DNA from: Lachnospiraceae bacterium | Lineage (GTDB): Bacteria > Bacillota > Clostridia > Lachnospirales > Lachnospiraceae | DNA: 64,000 nt | Assembly (NCBI GenBank): GCA_017474455.1 | Contig: JAFVHP010000011.1 | Coordinates: 124,001-188,000, forward strand | Direction of reading: 5' to 3' | Shown here: positions 18,196-26,146 of the stretch, piece after piece | Layout: the number at the start of each line of letters is the position of its first letter | Numbering within the stretch: the first letter of the stretch is position 1 | Program-made: the position numbers and the translations under genes | The notes under the pieces: generated by a model | Told to the model about the DNA's origin: nothing | Seen by the model: only the letters and a program-made list of their open reading frames with translations | The model's database searches: none

Positions 18196-18822
18196 ATGTC
18201 TGAAAGAGTACTATGGAGACCGGCCAATATGCTGTATCCCTGCCCGGCGGTGATGGTCACATCAGCGGACAGGGAAGGCAGGCCGAATATCATGACAGCC
18301 GCATGGGCCGGCACTGTATGCAGCGATCCGGTGATGGTCTCCGTGTCCATCCGGCCTGAACGGTATTCCTGCGGGCTGATCCGCGATACCCATGAATTCG
18401 TGATCAATCTGACGACCCGCTCCCTGGTCTGGGCAGCGGATTACTGCGGCGTTAAGTCCGGCCGGGATACGGATAAATTTAAGGAAACGGGACTGACACC
18501 CTTTCCCTGCAGCACCGTTTCGGCTCCCATGATCAAAGAGAGTCCGGTAGCGATCGAATGTGTGGTCGCAGACGAGATCGATCTCGGGAGCCATATCATG
18601 TTTTTGGGCAGAGTAACAGCCGTGTCGGTCCGGGAGAAACTGATAGATGAAAAAGGGCGCCTTGCCCTTGAAAAGGCAGATCCTGTCGCATATTCTCATG
18701 GAGAATACTATGCGCTGGGAGATGCGCTCGGAAAGTTCGGTTTTTCTGTCAGGAAGAAGAAAACGGACAGATCCGGGAGAAAGACAGATCGGAAGAAGAG
18801 GGATACACAGCACAATGAATAA
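18196..18822 (+). CDS. Flavin reductase-like FMN-binding protein
   Basis: 208 residues from the ATG at 18196; a TTG at 18184 is an alternative, and the ribosome binding site is weak (GGAA). The split-barrel flavin reductase fold is shown by PCPAVMVTS, GRPNIMTAAWAGTVCSDP, EFVINL, VKSGRDTDKF and LGSHIMFLGRV. Family members bind FMN and transfer electrons or reduce flavin. The C-terminal 25 residues are Lys/Arg/Asp-rich and probably disordered. It overlaps the next gene by 8 bases, so the pair is translationally coupled, though no functional link is obvious. Confidence 0.82.
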   Translation: MSERVLWRPANMLYPCPAVMVTSADREGRPNIMTAAWAGTVCSDPVMVSVSIRPERYSCGLIRDTHEFVINLTTRSLVWAADYCGVKSGRDTDKFKETGLTPFPCSTVSAPMIKESPVAIECVVADEIDLGSHIMFLGRVTAVSVREKLIDEKGRLALEKADPVAYSHGEYYALGDALGKFGFSVRKKKTDRSGRKTDRKKRDTQHNE

Positions 18823-19912
18823 TGAAACAGGGATCAAGGCTTTTCTGAAACGGAAAGATATAGAGATATCCGCCAGGCGGTACGGGATCGATGCGCTCGG
18901 CGCCATGGCGCAGGGACTGTTCTGTTCGCTGCTGATCGGAACGATCATCAATACGATCGGCACGCAGTTCCATATCGGTTTCCTGACGTCACCTGTGGCG
19001 GTGATCTCCGGTACGGAGTATACGGTAGGCGGCATAGCTTCCGCCATGAGCGGCCCGGCTATGGCGATAGCGATAGGGTATGCTTTAAAATGCCCGCCGC
19101 TGGTCCTTTTCTCGCTGGCAGCGGTAGGGTTTTCATCCAACGCGCTCGGCGGCGCCGGCGGCCCGCTGGCAGTTCTGTTTGTCGCGATCATCGCGTCTGA
19201 ATGCGGCAAGGCAGTCAGTAAGGAGACCAAAGTAGATATCCTGGTTACTCCGCTGGTAACGATCGGTGTCGGTGTTGCGCTTTCAGCCCTTATCGCGCCG
19301 ACTCTCGGAAAACTTGCCATGAAGCTCGGCGATCTGATCATGCTGGCGACCGAGCTGCAGCCGTTCCTGATGGGGATCCTTGTATCCGTGCTGGTCGGTG
19401 TGGCACTGACGCTGCCTATTTCTTCCGCTGCGATCTGCGCGGCTCTGTCCCTGACCGGGCTGGCCGGAGGCGCGGCACTGGCCGGCTGCTGCGCCCAGAT
19501 GATCGGATTCGCCGTGATCTCATTCCCTGAGAACCGTTTCGGGGGACTTATCTCCCAGGGGATCGGGACTTCGATGCTGCAGATGTGCAATATTGTCAAA
19601 AACCCCAGGATATGGATCGCTCCGACGCTGACGTCGGCCATAACCGGCCCAGTCGCAACCTGCCTTTTCAGGCTCAGGATGGACGGCCCTGCCGTCTCTT
19701 CAGGCATGGGTACCTGCGGACTTGTCGGCCAGATCGGTGTTTATTCCGGCTGGACATCGGATATTGCAGCCGGCGTTAAGACTTCGATCACCGGCTTTGA
19801 CTGGCTGGGCCTGATCATGATCTCATTCATCCTGCCCGCGGTCATTGCACCGCTGATCAATATGGGTGTGAGAAAACTCGGCTGGGTAAAGACAGGGGAT
19901 ATGAAGCTGTGA
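18815..19912 (+). CDS. PTS EIIC-like membrane permease (PTS_EIIC_2 family)
   Basis: 365 residues from the ATG at 18815 inside the previous gene's end; the frame is open 56 codons further up but only as out-of-frame overlap. About 9-10 hydrophobic segments rich in Gly/Ala, with conserved-looking GGIASAMSGPAMAIAIGYA, GGAGGPLA, SFPENRFGGLISQG and GTCGLVGQIGVY. This matches the PTS_EIIC_2 family annotated as a PTS sugar transporter IIC subunit. No EIIA/EIIB genes are nearby, so phosphotransfer-coupled transport is not shown. Confidence 0.75.
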   Translation: MNNETGIKAFLKRKDIEISARRYGIDALGAMAQGLFCSLLIGTIINTIGTQFHIGFLTSPVAVISGTEYTVGGIASAMSGPAMAIAIGYALKCPPLVLFSLAAVGFSSNALGGAGGPLAVLFVAIIASECGKAVSKETKVDILVTPLVTIGVGVALSALIAPTLGKLAMKLGDLIMLATELQPFLMGILVSVLVGVALTLPISSAAICAALSLTGLAGGAALAGCCAQMIGFAVISFPENRFGGLISQGIGTSMLQMCNIVKNPRIWIAPTLTSAITGPVATCLFRLRMDGPAVSSGMGTCGLVGQIGVYSGWTSDIAAGVKTSITGFDWLGLIMISFILPAVIAPLINMGVRKLGWVKTGDMKL

Positions 19913-19944
19913 CCCGGTCGGGATACAGAGTATCGAACAGTAAT

Positions 19945-19975
19945 AAAGGCCGCTGCCTGATGCAGCGGCCTTTTT
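19945..19975. terminator. Intrinsic terminator between convergent genes
   Basis: Stem GGCCGCTGC with GCAGCGGCC, loop CTGAT, then TTTTT. The preceding AAA gives a shorter T run on the minus strand, so it may also end the DAP dehydrogenase gene. Confidence 0.9.
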
Positions 19976-20007
19976 ATATCAGGATCGTATCCCGGTCTGT
20001 CCGGTCT

Positions 20008-20994
20008 TTACAGCATATGTGCCCTCAAATCTTCCGGTGTTCTCGGACTAAGAAGTGAAGGAGCAATGTCCAGAACGGTCAGGCAGCCGCTTTCACCTTT
20101 TCCGGCCAGCCTGTAAACAGCTCTGGCATAAGCAGCGAGTACGCTTGCCGTGAATTCGGGATTGGAGTCCAGAGTGAGCGAGAACTCTATCAGTTCATTA
20201 TGATCCCTTTTTACGCCCGTCCTGCCGCTGCGCAGGACAAAACCGCCGTGGGGAAGGCCGGCGTGGTCGCGGCTGAGTTCTTCCTGGCTGACAAAATGTA
20301 CCGTGGTATCGTAATCGGCAAAATAGTTGGGCATCGTTTTGATCGCTTCTTCAACAACGCCCGGATCCGCGCCTTCTTCCAGGACGACATAGCATTCACG
20401 CGTGTGCATCTGCCTGGTGGTGAGGTCGGGATTTTCGCCGCTTCTTGCCGCTTCCAGCGCTTCTTCGACGGGAACGGTGTACTGCCTTGCATCCCTGACG
20501 CCCGGGATACGTCTGATCGCGTCAGAGTGTCCCTGTGAGACGCCGCGGCCCCAGAATGTGTATGCCTTGCCATCGGGAAGAACGGAATCGGCATAAACGC
20601 GGGCCAGCGAGAACAGACCCGGATCCCAGCCGCAGGAGATAAGGGCAACGTGCCCGTTTTCCTTTGCTTCCCTGTCCACATTTGCGAAATGGGACGGTAT
20701 ATTGGCATGGGTGTCGAAACTGTCTATAACATTGAATTCCCTGGCATACTGCGGTGTCTGGTTGGGCAGGTCTGTAGCGGAACCGCCGCAGATGATCAGA
20801 ACATCGATCTTATCTTTGTATTCGGAAACATTGGCGGCATCCTCCACAACGACACCGGGGGTGCGTATTTCTACGAGAGACGGCTCGCGCCTGGTAAATA
20901 CGGCTGCCAGTTCAAGATCGTTGTTCTGCTTGATGGCGGCTTCGATACCGCGGCCGAGATTCCCGTAGCCCATAATACCTATTCTGATACTCAT
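20008..20994 (-). CDS. ddh: meso-Diaminopimelate D-dehydrogenase
   Basis: NADPH enzyme that makes meso-diaminopimelate from tetrahydrodipicolinate in one step, feeding lysine and peptidoglycan synthesis. 328 residues: Rossmann start IGIMGYGNLGRGIE, VFTRREP, the substrate region CGGSATDLPNQTPQYA and CGWDPGLFSLARVY, then FWGRGVSQGHSDAIRRI and QYTVPVEEAL. Length and motifs match bacterial Ddh. AAGGAGGG precedes the ATG by about 8 bases. It has its own promoter. Confidence 0.95.
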   Translation of the reverse strand: MSIRIGIMGYGNLGRGIEAAIKQNNDLELAAVFTRREPSLVEIRTPGVVVEDAANVSEYKDKIDVLIICGGSATDLPNQTPQYAREFNVIDSFDTHANIPSHFANVDREAKENGHVALISCGWDPGLFSLARVYADSVLPDGKAYTFWGRGVSQGHSDAIRRIPGVRDARQYTVPVEEALEAARSGENPDLTTRQMHTRECYVVLEEGADPGVVEEAIKTMPNYFADYDTTVHFVSQEELSRDHAGLPHGGFVLRSGRTGVKRDHNELIEFSLTLDSNPEFTASVLAAYARAVYRLAGKGESGCLTVLDIAPSLLSPRTPEDLRAHML

Positions 20995-21024
20995 GAATTT
21001 GCCCTCCTTAAAAAAGTTGTTTCT

Positions 21025-21053
21025 ATAATACTTTAGTGGATTTGCAATTGCAA
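21025..21053 (-). promoter_or_regulatory. Promoter of ddh with palindrome over the -35 box
   Basis: Minus strand: TTGCAA (21053-21048), 17 bases, TATTAT (21030-21025). The -35 lies within a perfect 14-base palindrome TTTGCAATTGCAAA (21041-21054), a possible operator; no regulator is identified. Confidence 0.6.
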
Positions 21054-21085
21054 AGTTAAGTTTTGAAAAATGAACAGAATGAATA

Positions 21086-21114
21086 TTGACAAATTAGATT
21101 TTGCACAATATAAT
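21086..21114 (+). promoter_or_regulatory. Perfect consensus sigma-A promoter of the glutathione peroxidase gene
   Basis: TTGACA (21086-21091), exactly 17 bases, TATAAT (21109-21114), start codon 49 bases further. This suggests strong basal transcription unless repressed. Confidence 0.9.
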
Positions 21115-21163
21115 TGCATTAAACCAATTACAGATGAAGAGATCTTACAGAAGGAGGTTTATC

Positions 21164-21706
21164 ATGTCAGTTTATTCTTATTCCGTACCTACACCTGCAG
21201 GCGATGAGAGATCCATGGCCGATTTTGAAGGCAAGGTCGTGATCGTGGTCAATACAGCTACCGGCTGTGGTTTTACACCCCAGTATGAAGATCTTGAGGC
21301 CATTTATGAAAAGTATCATGAGAAAGGACTGGAGATCGTAGATGTGCCCTGCAACCAGTTTGCCGGCCAGACACCCGGAACGGATGAAGAGATCCATCAG
21401 TTCTGCACGCTGAAATACAACACACAGTTTCCCCAGTACAAAAAATCCGATGTGAACGGTGAGAATGCGCTTCCTCTCTTTACATATTTAAAGGGTGAAA
21501 AAGGATTTGAAGGCTTCGGGAAAGGACCCAAAGCGCTGCTGATGTCCGCAATGCTTTCCAAGATCGACAAGAACTACAAGACCAATCCAGACATCAAATG
21601 GAATTTCACGAAGTTCGTCATTGACAGGAAAGGCAACGTTGCAGCCCGCTTTGAACCCACTGCGTCCATGAAGGACCTGGAAGCGCTCGTGGACAGTCTG
21701 ATATGA
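21164..21706 (+). CDS. Glutathione peroxidase family protein (Cys form)
   Basis: 180 residues from the ATG at 21164, which has AAGGAGG 7 bases upstream. Thiol peroxidase of the GPx fold, probably reducing peroxides with thioredoxin rather than glutathione. The peroxidatic residue is Cys35 in TATGCGFTPQYEDL (codon TGT, so not selenocysteine). CNQFAGQTPG gives the Gln and WNFTKFVID the Trp-Asn of the catalytic tetrad. Monocistronic, between a consensus promoter and a strong terminator. Confidence 0.93.
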   Translation: MSVYSYSVPTPAGDERSMADFEGKVVIVVNTATGCGFTPQYEDLEAIYEKYHEKGLEIVDVPCNQFAGQTPGTDEEIHQFCTLKYNTQFPQYKKSDVNGENALPLFTYLKGEKGFEGFGKGPKALLMSAMLSKIDKNYKTNPDIKWNFTKFVIDRKGNVAARFEPTASMKDLEALVDSLI

Positions 21707-21737
21707 TCAGCTGAGTTTCAGAATAGTAACGGGAATT

Positions 21738-21769
21738 TAAAAGGCAGCGCCAAAAGCGCTGCCTTTTTT
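21738..21769. terminator. Intrinsic terminator after glutathione peroxidase
   Basis: Stem GGCAGCGC with GCGCTGCC, loop CAAAA, then TTTTTT. An AAAA stretch before the stem makes it usable for bioY on the other strand. Confidence 0.9.
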
Positions 21770-21800
21770 CGGATATGCCGGATTTCCGGCGGGAACTGTG

Positions 21801-22349
21801 TCAGATCTGTATCCTTTTGGAGAGGACAGGGACCAGGATTGCCACAAGGATCATTTTGATAAGATCACCCGGAAGAAAAGGCAGTACACACGCAGTAAGG
21901 GATACAGCCAGCGTATTGCCGGTCACGATCATGAACCAGGCTGTACCGAAAACATAAAGGCAGACCGTGCCGCAGATCATGGCAAGCATTAACACGGCGC
22001 GCCGAAGCCAGACAGAACCGCCTTTCACTTTTCTGCAATACAGGCGGTAGACGGCGCCGCTGACAGCAGAAAGCAGCAGGTATCCGATCAGGTACCCGCC
22101 GGTCATGCCGGCAAGGACGCCGATACCTCCCCGCATTCCGGAAAAGACCGGGACACCGGCCATTCCGATCAGAAGGTAGATCAGCTGTGAGAGAGTTCCT
22201 GCCCCGGGGCCTAAAAGACAGCCTGCCAGCATGACCGAGAAAGTGGCAAGCGTTACGGGAACACCGCCCGGCATAGGGATCGCGATCGGCGCGAGCACAC
22301 ATGTCAGGGCAGCGAACATGGCGCACAGGACAAGTTTTTTTGTATTCAT
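21801..22349 (-). CDS. bioY: BioY biotin transporter substrate-binding subunit
   Basis: 182-residue S component of an ECF-type biotin transporter, six spans. Typical: IPMPGGVPVTLATFSVMLAG, GAGTLSQLIYLLIGMAGVPV and FSGMRGGIGVLAGMTGGYL. GGGGAGG precedes the ATG by 4-5 bases. No bio synthesis genes or EcfA/T genes are in the window, so it would rely on a shared energising module elsewhere. Expression is probably controlled by BirA through the operator upstream. Confidence 0.95.
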   Translation of the reverse strand: MNTKKLVLCAMFAALTCVLAPIAIPMPGGVPVTLATFSVMLAGCLLGPGAGTLSQLIYLLIGMAGVPVFSGMRGGIGVLAGMTGGYLIGYLLLSAVSGAVYRLYCRKVKGGSVWLRRAVLMLAMICGTVCLYVFGTAWFMIVTGNTLAVSLTACVLPFLPGDLIKMILVAILVPVLSKRIQI

Positions 22350-22385
22350 AATACCTCCCCAAAACGTATGTTTTATCTGTGAACA

Positions 22386-22413
22386 ATCATACTCCGGCCG
22401 GGATAATTGTCAA
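22386..22413 (-). promoter_or_regulatory. Promoter of bioY
   Basis: Minus strand: TTGACA (22413-22408), 16 bases, TATGAT (22391-22386). The -35 box lies inside one half of the BirA-like operator. Confidence 0.75.
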
Positions 22414-22439
22414 CCTAATATTCGACAAAGGTTAACAAT
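22406..22439. promoter_or_regulatory. BirA-type biotin operator
   Basis: Inverted repeat ATTGTCAACC - 14 bases - GGTTAACAAT, one mismatch between halves. This matches the spaced GTTAAC palindromes bound by the biotin repressor/ligase BirA in Gram-positive bacteria. It covers the -35 box of bioY, so biotin-loaded BirA should block transcription. Confidence 0.8.
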
Positions 22440-22447
22440 TATTCAAA

Positions 22448-22475
22448 TTTACTTTTCCGGAAGGTATCGTATAAT
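22448..22475 (+). promoter_or_regulatory. Candidate promoter of the Nudix gene
   Basis: TTTACT (22448-22453), 16 bases, TATAAT (22470-22475), about 60 bases before the start. It lies next to the BirA site but reads the other way. Confidence 0.5.
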
Positions 22476-22534
22476 TATGGAAGCTCAAAGAGCGGGAGGA
22501 TCCTGCAGACAATAGCAAAGAATAAGGAGTCAGG

Positions 22535-23005
22535 ATGAACACGGCTTTCAGTACACTCTGTTATCTTGAAAAAGACGGAAAGTACCTCATGCTGCTGAGG
22601 AATAAAAAGAAGAACGATCTCAACGAAGGCAAGTGGATCGGAGTCGGCGGCCATTTTGAAGCAGGTGAATCCCCTGAGGAGTGCCTGCTGAGGGAAGTGC
22701 GCGAGGAGACAGGATATACACTGACTTCATACAGGTTCCGCGGGCTCGTTACGTTTGTGAGCGGGGACGATGTTACGGAATACATGTCGTTGTTCACGGC
22801 CGACGGATTTGAAGGAGAAGAGATCGTTTGCAGTGAAGGGGAACTGAAATGGATCCCGGTAGCGGACATCGAAGATCTTCGTCTCTGGGAAGGCGACAGG
22901 GTATTCCTTGCGCTGCTGAAAGAAGATACGCCGTTCTTTTCACTGAAGCTGAAGTATGACAGCAGCGGCAGGCTTATCGATAAAGCCCTGCAGATCTACC
23001 GGTAA
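22535..23005 (+). CDS. Nudix hydrolase (MutT/8-oxo-dGTPase-like)
   Basis: 156 residues with a complete Nudix box: GGHFEAGESPEECLLREV followed by REETGY, i.e. G-x5-E-x7-RE-x2-EE-x-G. Such enzymes cleave nucleoside diphosphates linked to another moiety; the N-terminus (TLCYLEKDGKYLMLLRNKKK) resembles the MutT/YtkD-type 8-oxo-dGTP group. Substrate not provable here. AAGGAG lies about 6 bases before the ATG. Confidence 0.9.
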   Translation: MNTAFSTLCYLEKDGKYLMLLRNKKKNDLNEGKWIGVGGHFEAGESPEECLLREVREETGYTLTSYRFRGLVTFVSGDDVTEYMSLFTADGFEGEEIVCSEGELKWIPVADIEDLRLWEGDRVFLALLKEDTPFFSLKLKYDSSGRLIDKALQIYR

Positions 23006-23095
23006 GCACGGCCGGAAACGCTGATGCCTGTCGCGGCAGACATAATCATTGTATAATTGCATTGTTAACGGCGATAACAACAGAAAGGCATGACT

Positions 23096-24241
23096 ATGGC
23101 AGAACGGGCTTCCAATATGCAGAGGGACGTACTCGTCCTGAATCTTGAAGGCATGATGGCACATATAACAGAAGAACTGTACGGCAGGAGCCTTAAGGAC
23201 TGTGATGACGCACAGACGTACACAGTCGTCCTCAGGACTGTGAAGGACCTGCTGGCGGCGACTGAACGGAACTTCGGCGAACAGATCGTCTACGTGGTCT
23301 CTGCTTCATTCAATACCGAACCCATGCTGGAGTATAACCTGCGCAATATGCAGGTCTATGACAGGATAGACGCGCTGCTTAAAAAGAACGGGAAAGACCT
23401 GGCCGGCCTGATGAAGCTGGAAAGATCTACCGTGTATAACGACAGCGGCGCATCCTCGTTTACAAGAGCCCTCATGGACATGATGGCGGCACAGGGCATG
23501 GAAGGAGAAGGACTGGCCTTATTCAGGCCTGATGCCCTTGTAGATACGCAGATCTGTCCCGGCGTTACGGAAGAAGGGTGGGAAGAACCTGCCAGGATCG
23601 ACCTTGTCATGCGTATAGCCGGAAAAGATATCCATTTTGTCCCGATGAATATCAAGATTGCCGGATACATGAACGGCAGGACGAAGATCAGGCTGTTTGA
23701 TTCAAAGACTGTGGAATCACCGCAGCAGCTGGCCGCGTTTATGGGTCTTAAGGAAGATGATCCCGAACTGGGCGGGTATTTCACCGCCTACCGTGAATAC
23801 ATGCTGGCCAGCGGGGCATCCCAGATCATCCTGTATGAAATGAAGCGCCGGCTCTATGACCTCAGAAGGCTCTGCGATCATGCGCAGATCCAGGTACATG
23901 ATGCTTATCCCGCGCTGGTCATTCCCGAACTGATCAGGATACTGGTGGAGGAAAAGGCATTCACAGTAGACGAAGCGATCGAGGTCGCCAGGGCCAGCTG
24001 CATATATACATATTATCCCGAAAGCAAAAGCGGTGAAGTGAAGCTGCCGCTGAAATTCCTGAACGTAATATGTCCCGATGTTGCATCCATAGTACGCTAT
24101 CTCGACAGACGCGTAAGGGAAACAGGCACGGATGAACAGGATTGGATCATCAACGGGCAGGGTGAGATCAGGATGGATGCCCTCGGCAGACACTGCGGCA
24201 CCAGGAACTGTTCGGCAGCCGCCATGACCGGAGTACAATAA
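23096..24241 (+). CDS. Diverged glycogen phosphorylase N-terminal-domain protein, probable pseudoenzyme
   Basis: 381 residues from the ATG at 23096 (GAAAGG 7 bases upstream; the ATG at 23090 is too close to it). By memory alignment it follows the N-terminal half of GT35 phosphorylases: ELYGRSLKDCDDAQTYTVVL for the YGK...E.Y.AL start, QIVYVVSASFNTEPMLEYNL for the VYYLSMEFLIGR stretch, VPMNIKIAGYMNG, REYMLASGASQII, and QVHDAYPALVIPELIRILV for QLNDTHPxLAIPELMRIL. The catalytic His of that last motif is Tyr271, the Gly-rich phosphate loop is replaced by NDSGASSFTRALMD, and the protein ends where the PLP domain would begin. It is therefore unlikely to be a phosphorylase. Its stop overlaps the rarA start by one base. 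Confidence 0.7.
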   Translation: MAERASNMQRDVLVLNLEGMMAHITEELYGRSLKDCDDAQTYTVVLRTVKDLLAATERNFGEQIVYVVSASFNTEPMLEYNLRNMQVYDRIDALLKKNGKDLAGLMKLERSTVYNDSGASSFTRALMDMMAAQGMEGEGLALFRPDALVDTQICPGVTEEGWEEPARIDLVMRIAGKDIHFVPMNIKIAGYMNGRTKIRLFDSKTVESPQQLAAFMGLKEDDPELGGYFTAYREYMLASGASQIILYEMKRRLYDLRRLCDHAQIQVHDAYPALVIPELIRILVEEKAFTVDEAIEVARASCIYTYYPESKSGEVKLPLKFLNVICPDVASIVRYLDRRVRETGTDEQDWIINGQGEIRMDALGRHCGTRNCSAAAMTGVQ

Positions 24242-25611
24242 TGGACCTGTTTGACTATATGGCGGGAGAAAAAAAGGAAAAAGAATCGCCTCTCGCTTCC
24301 AGGCTGCGTCCCAGACAGCTGTCTGAAGTCGTCGGACAGCAGCATATCCTTGCGCCCGACAAGCTGCTTTACCGTGCCATAATGGCGGATAAACTGGGCT
24401 CCGTGATCTTTTACGGCCCTCCGGGGACAGGCAAGACCACACTGGCCAGGGTAATCGCCGGAACTACCAGTTCTCTCTTCATGCAGATCAATGCTACGGC
24501 GGCAGGCAAGAAGGATATGGAGGAAGTCGTCCAGAAAGCTAAGGAAAACCTTGGCATGTACGGCAAAAAAACGATCCTTTTCATTGATGAGATCCACCGT
24601 TTCAACAAATCGCAGCAGGACTACCTGCTCCCGTTCGTGGAAGACGGAACGCTCACGCTCATCGGGGCGACGACGGAAAATCCCTATTTTGAAGTGAACG
24701 GAGCGCTCTTATCCCGTTCGATGATCTTTGAACTGAAGCCTCTTTCGGCACAGGATATCATGATCCTGCTGAACAGGGCAGTTGAGGACAGGGAACACGG
24801 AATGGGCTCCTATAAGGCAGTCCTCACGGAAGAAGCCTGCCGGTTCCTCGCGGAAGTGGCGGACGGCGACGCCAGGTGTGCCCTGAACGCACTTGAGCTG
24901 GGTGTATTGACGACTGCGAGAGCGGAAGATGGGCTCATACATATTGATCTGGACGTAGCCAGGGAATGCATTCAGAGACGGGCTGCCCGATATGATAAGA
25001 ACGCGGATAATCATTATGATACGATCTCTGCCTTTATTAAGAGCATGCGGGGATCGGATCCCGATGCGGCCGTATATTACCTGGCCAGAATGCTGAATTC
25101 GGGGGAAGACCCGGTCTTTATTGCCAGGCGTATCATGATATGTGCTTCCGAAGACGTGGGAAACGCGGACCCGCAGGCCATACAGGTAGCCGTCGCGGCT
25201 TCGCTCGCCAGCGAGCGCGTCGGGATGCCTGAAGCGCAGATCATTCTGTCACAGGCAGCGATCTATGTTGCCTGCGCGCCTAAAAGCAACGCGGCGGTGG
25301 CCGCCATCAACGCGGCCTCGGAACTGGCCGGGAATACAGGCAGTGTCCGGATCCCGCCATACCTGCAGGATGCGCATTATCCCGGCGCCGGAGAGCTCGG
25401 CAGGGGGCAGGGGTATGAGTACGCGCATCTGTACCGGGATCATTATGCGGGCCAGCCCTGCCTTCCCGAAGACTTAAGGGACAAGCCGGAAAGCGTTCTG
25501 TACCAGCCTTCGGATAACGGATATGAAAGGAACATCCGGGCGCATATGTCTGCGCTGACGGGGGATCCGCGCTATACGGAAGATGAATCGTTAATGGAAA
25601 GGGATCAGTAA
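24241..25611 (+). CDS. rarA: Replication-associated recombination protein A (MgsA/RarA AAA+ ATPase)
   Basis: 456 residues. Clamp-loader-like AAA+ ATPase acting at stalled replication forks. N-terminal SRLRPRQLSEVVGQQHIL, Walker A GPPGTGKTTL, Walker B LFIDEIHRFNK, sensor 1 GATTENPYFEVN, and the RarA C-terminal tetramerisation part with KSMRGSDPDAAVYYLARML and NADPQAIQVAVAA. Full length. Starts within the stop of the phosphorylase-like gene (TAATG) and ends directly against the DUF4364 start codon, so the three are likely one operon. Confidence 0.95.
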   Translation: MDLFDYMAGEKKEKESPLASRLRPRQLSEVVGQQHILAPDKLLYRAIMADKLGSVIFYGPPGTGKTTLARVIAGTTSSLFMQINATAAGKKDMEEVVQKAKENLGMYGKKTILFIDEIHRFNKSQQDYLLPFVEDGTLTLIGATTENPYFEVNGALLSRSMIFELKPLSAQDIMILLNRAVEDREHGMGSYKAVLTEEACRFLAEVADGDARCALNALELGVLTTARAEDGLIHIDLDVARECIQRRAARYDKNADNHYDTISAFIKSMRGSDPDAAVYYLARMLNSGEDPVFIARRIMICASEDVGNADPQAIQVAVAASLASERVGMPEAQIILSQAAIYVACAPKSNAAVAAINAASELAGNTGSVRIPPYLQDAHYPGAGELGRGQGYEYAHLYRDHYAGQPCLPEDLRDKPESVLYQPSDNGYERNIRAHMSALTGDPRYTEDESLMERDQ

Positions 25612-26028
25612 ATGGCTTCACCGCTAACCGTATACAAGCTCACCGTACTGTATCTTCTGGACAGGGCGGGGGAAGCGCTCTCACAGTCGCTCATCTCGTC
25701 TTTTCTCCTGGAAAAGGGATACGCCAATCTCATCAGTCTTATGCAGACGTACGAAGAGATGGCAGCCAACGGCCTCATCACGGCAGAGGACAGGGAAGGG
25801 ACAGCGTTCCTTACGGTCACGGATGAAGGAAGGGAATCGCTCAGGTTCTTCCGGAGCGAACTGAGCGAAGCCATACGTAAGGAAGCTGACGCGTTCCTTA
25901 AGGAAAACGGACTGCGGCTGGCCCGGGAAAGAGAACTGGCCGGAGACTACTATAAACGTTCGGAATCGGATTATATCGCGCATATGGCCGTGATGGAAAA
26001 TTCGCTTCCTGTTTTTGAAATAAACTAA
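25612..26028 (+). CDS. DUF4364 family protein, C-terminus lost by frameshift
   Basis: 138 residues as read. It starts VYKLTVLYLLDRAGEALSQS then FLLEKGYANLISLMQTYEEM, a winged-helix start characteristic of DUF4364, a small family found in clostridia. The frame stops at 26026 while the family's usual C-terminal strand and helix continue in the -1 frame directly after it (next entry). The start codon abuts the rarA stop. Winged-helix proteins are often DNA-binding, but no function is established to my knowledge. Confidence 0.75.
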   Translation: MASPLTVYKLTVLYLLDRAGEALSQSLISSFLLEKGYANLISLMQTYEEMAANGLITAEDREGTAFLTVTDEGRESLRFFRSELSEAIRKEADAFLKENGLRLARERELAGDYYKRSESDYIAHMAVMENSLPVFEIN

Positions 26029-26123
26029 GTGTCCAGGATGAAGCCGCGGCGAAGCGGGTCATAGCCAGATGGAAGTCGCAGAGCACGGATCTGTACAGGA
26101 TCATCACGGAAAAATTGTTTTGA
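26029..26123 (+). pseudogene. Out-of-frame C-terminal remnant of the DUF4364 gene
   Basis: Reading from 26031 in the -1 frame gives 30 codons, VQDEAAAKRVIARWKSQSTD then LYRIITEKLF, and TGA at 26121-26123. This is the expected C-terminal A-W-K-x-I-Y-x-x-L segment of DUF4364. Adding one base between 26019 and 26028 would join both parts (for example ...FEIN-LS-VQDEAA). Either a real one-base deletion or a sequence error. Confidence 0.65.
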
Positions 26124-26146
26124 CAGTTTTGCCGCGGAATGATAAT
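26120..26146 (+). promoter_or_regulatory. Candidate promoter for rho
   Basis: TTGACA (26120-26125), 15 bases, GATAAT (26141-26146); an alternative TAATGT has 17 bases spacing. The resulting leader before rho would be about 240 bases, with no gene in it. Long leaders are used for Rho autoregulation in other bacteria; that is inference here. Confidence 0.45.

Noticed and set aside
18262..19707. 481-codon minus-strand ORF opposite the flavin reductase and PTS genes
   Set aside because: Opposite-strand shadow covering two well-supported genes, with no recognisable family.
21164..21706. Selenoprotein form of glutathione peroxidase
   Set aside because: The peroxidatic codon is TGT (Cys35), not TGA.
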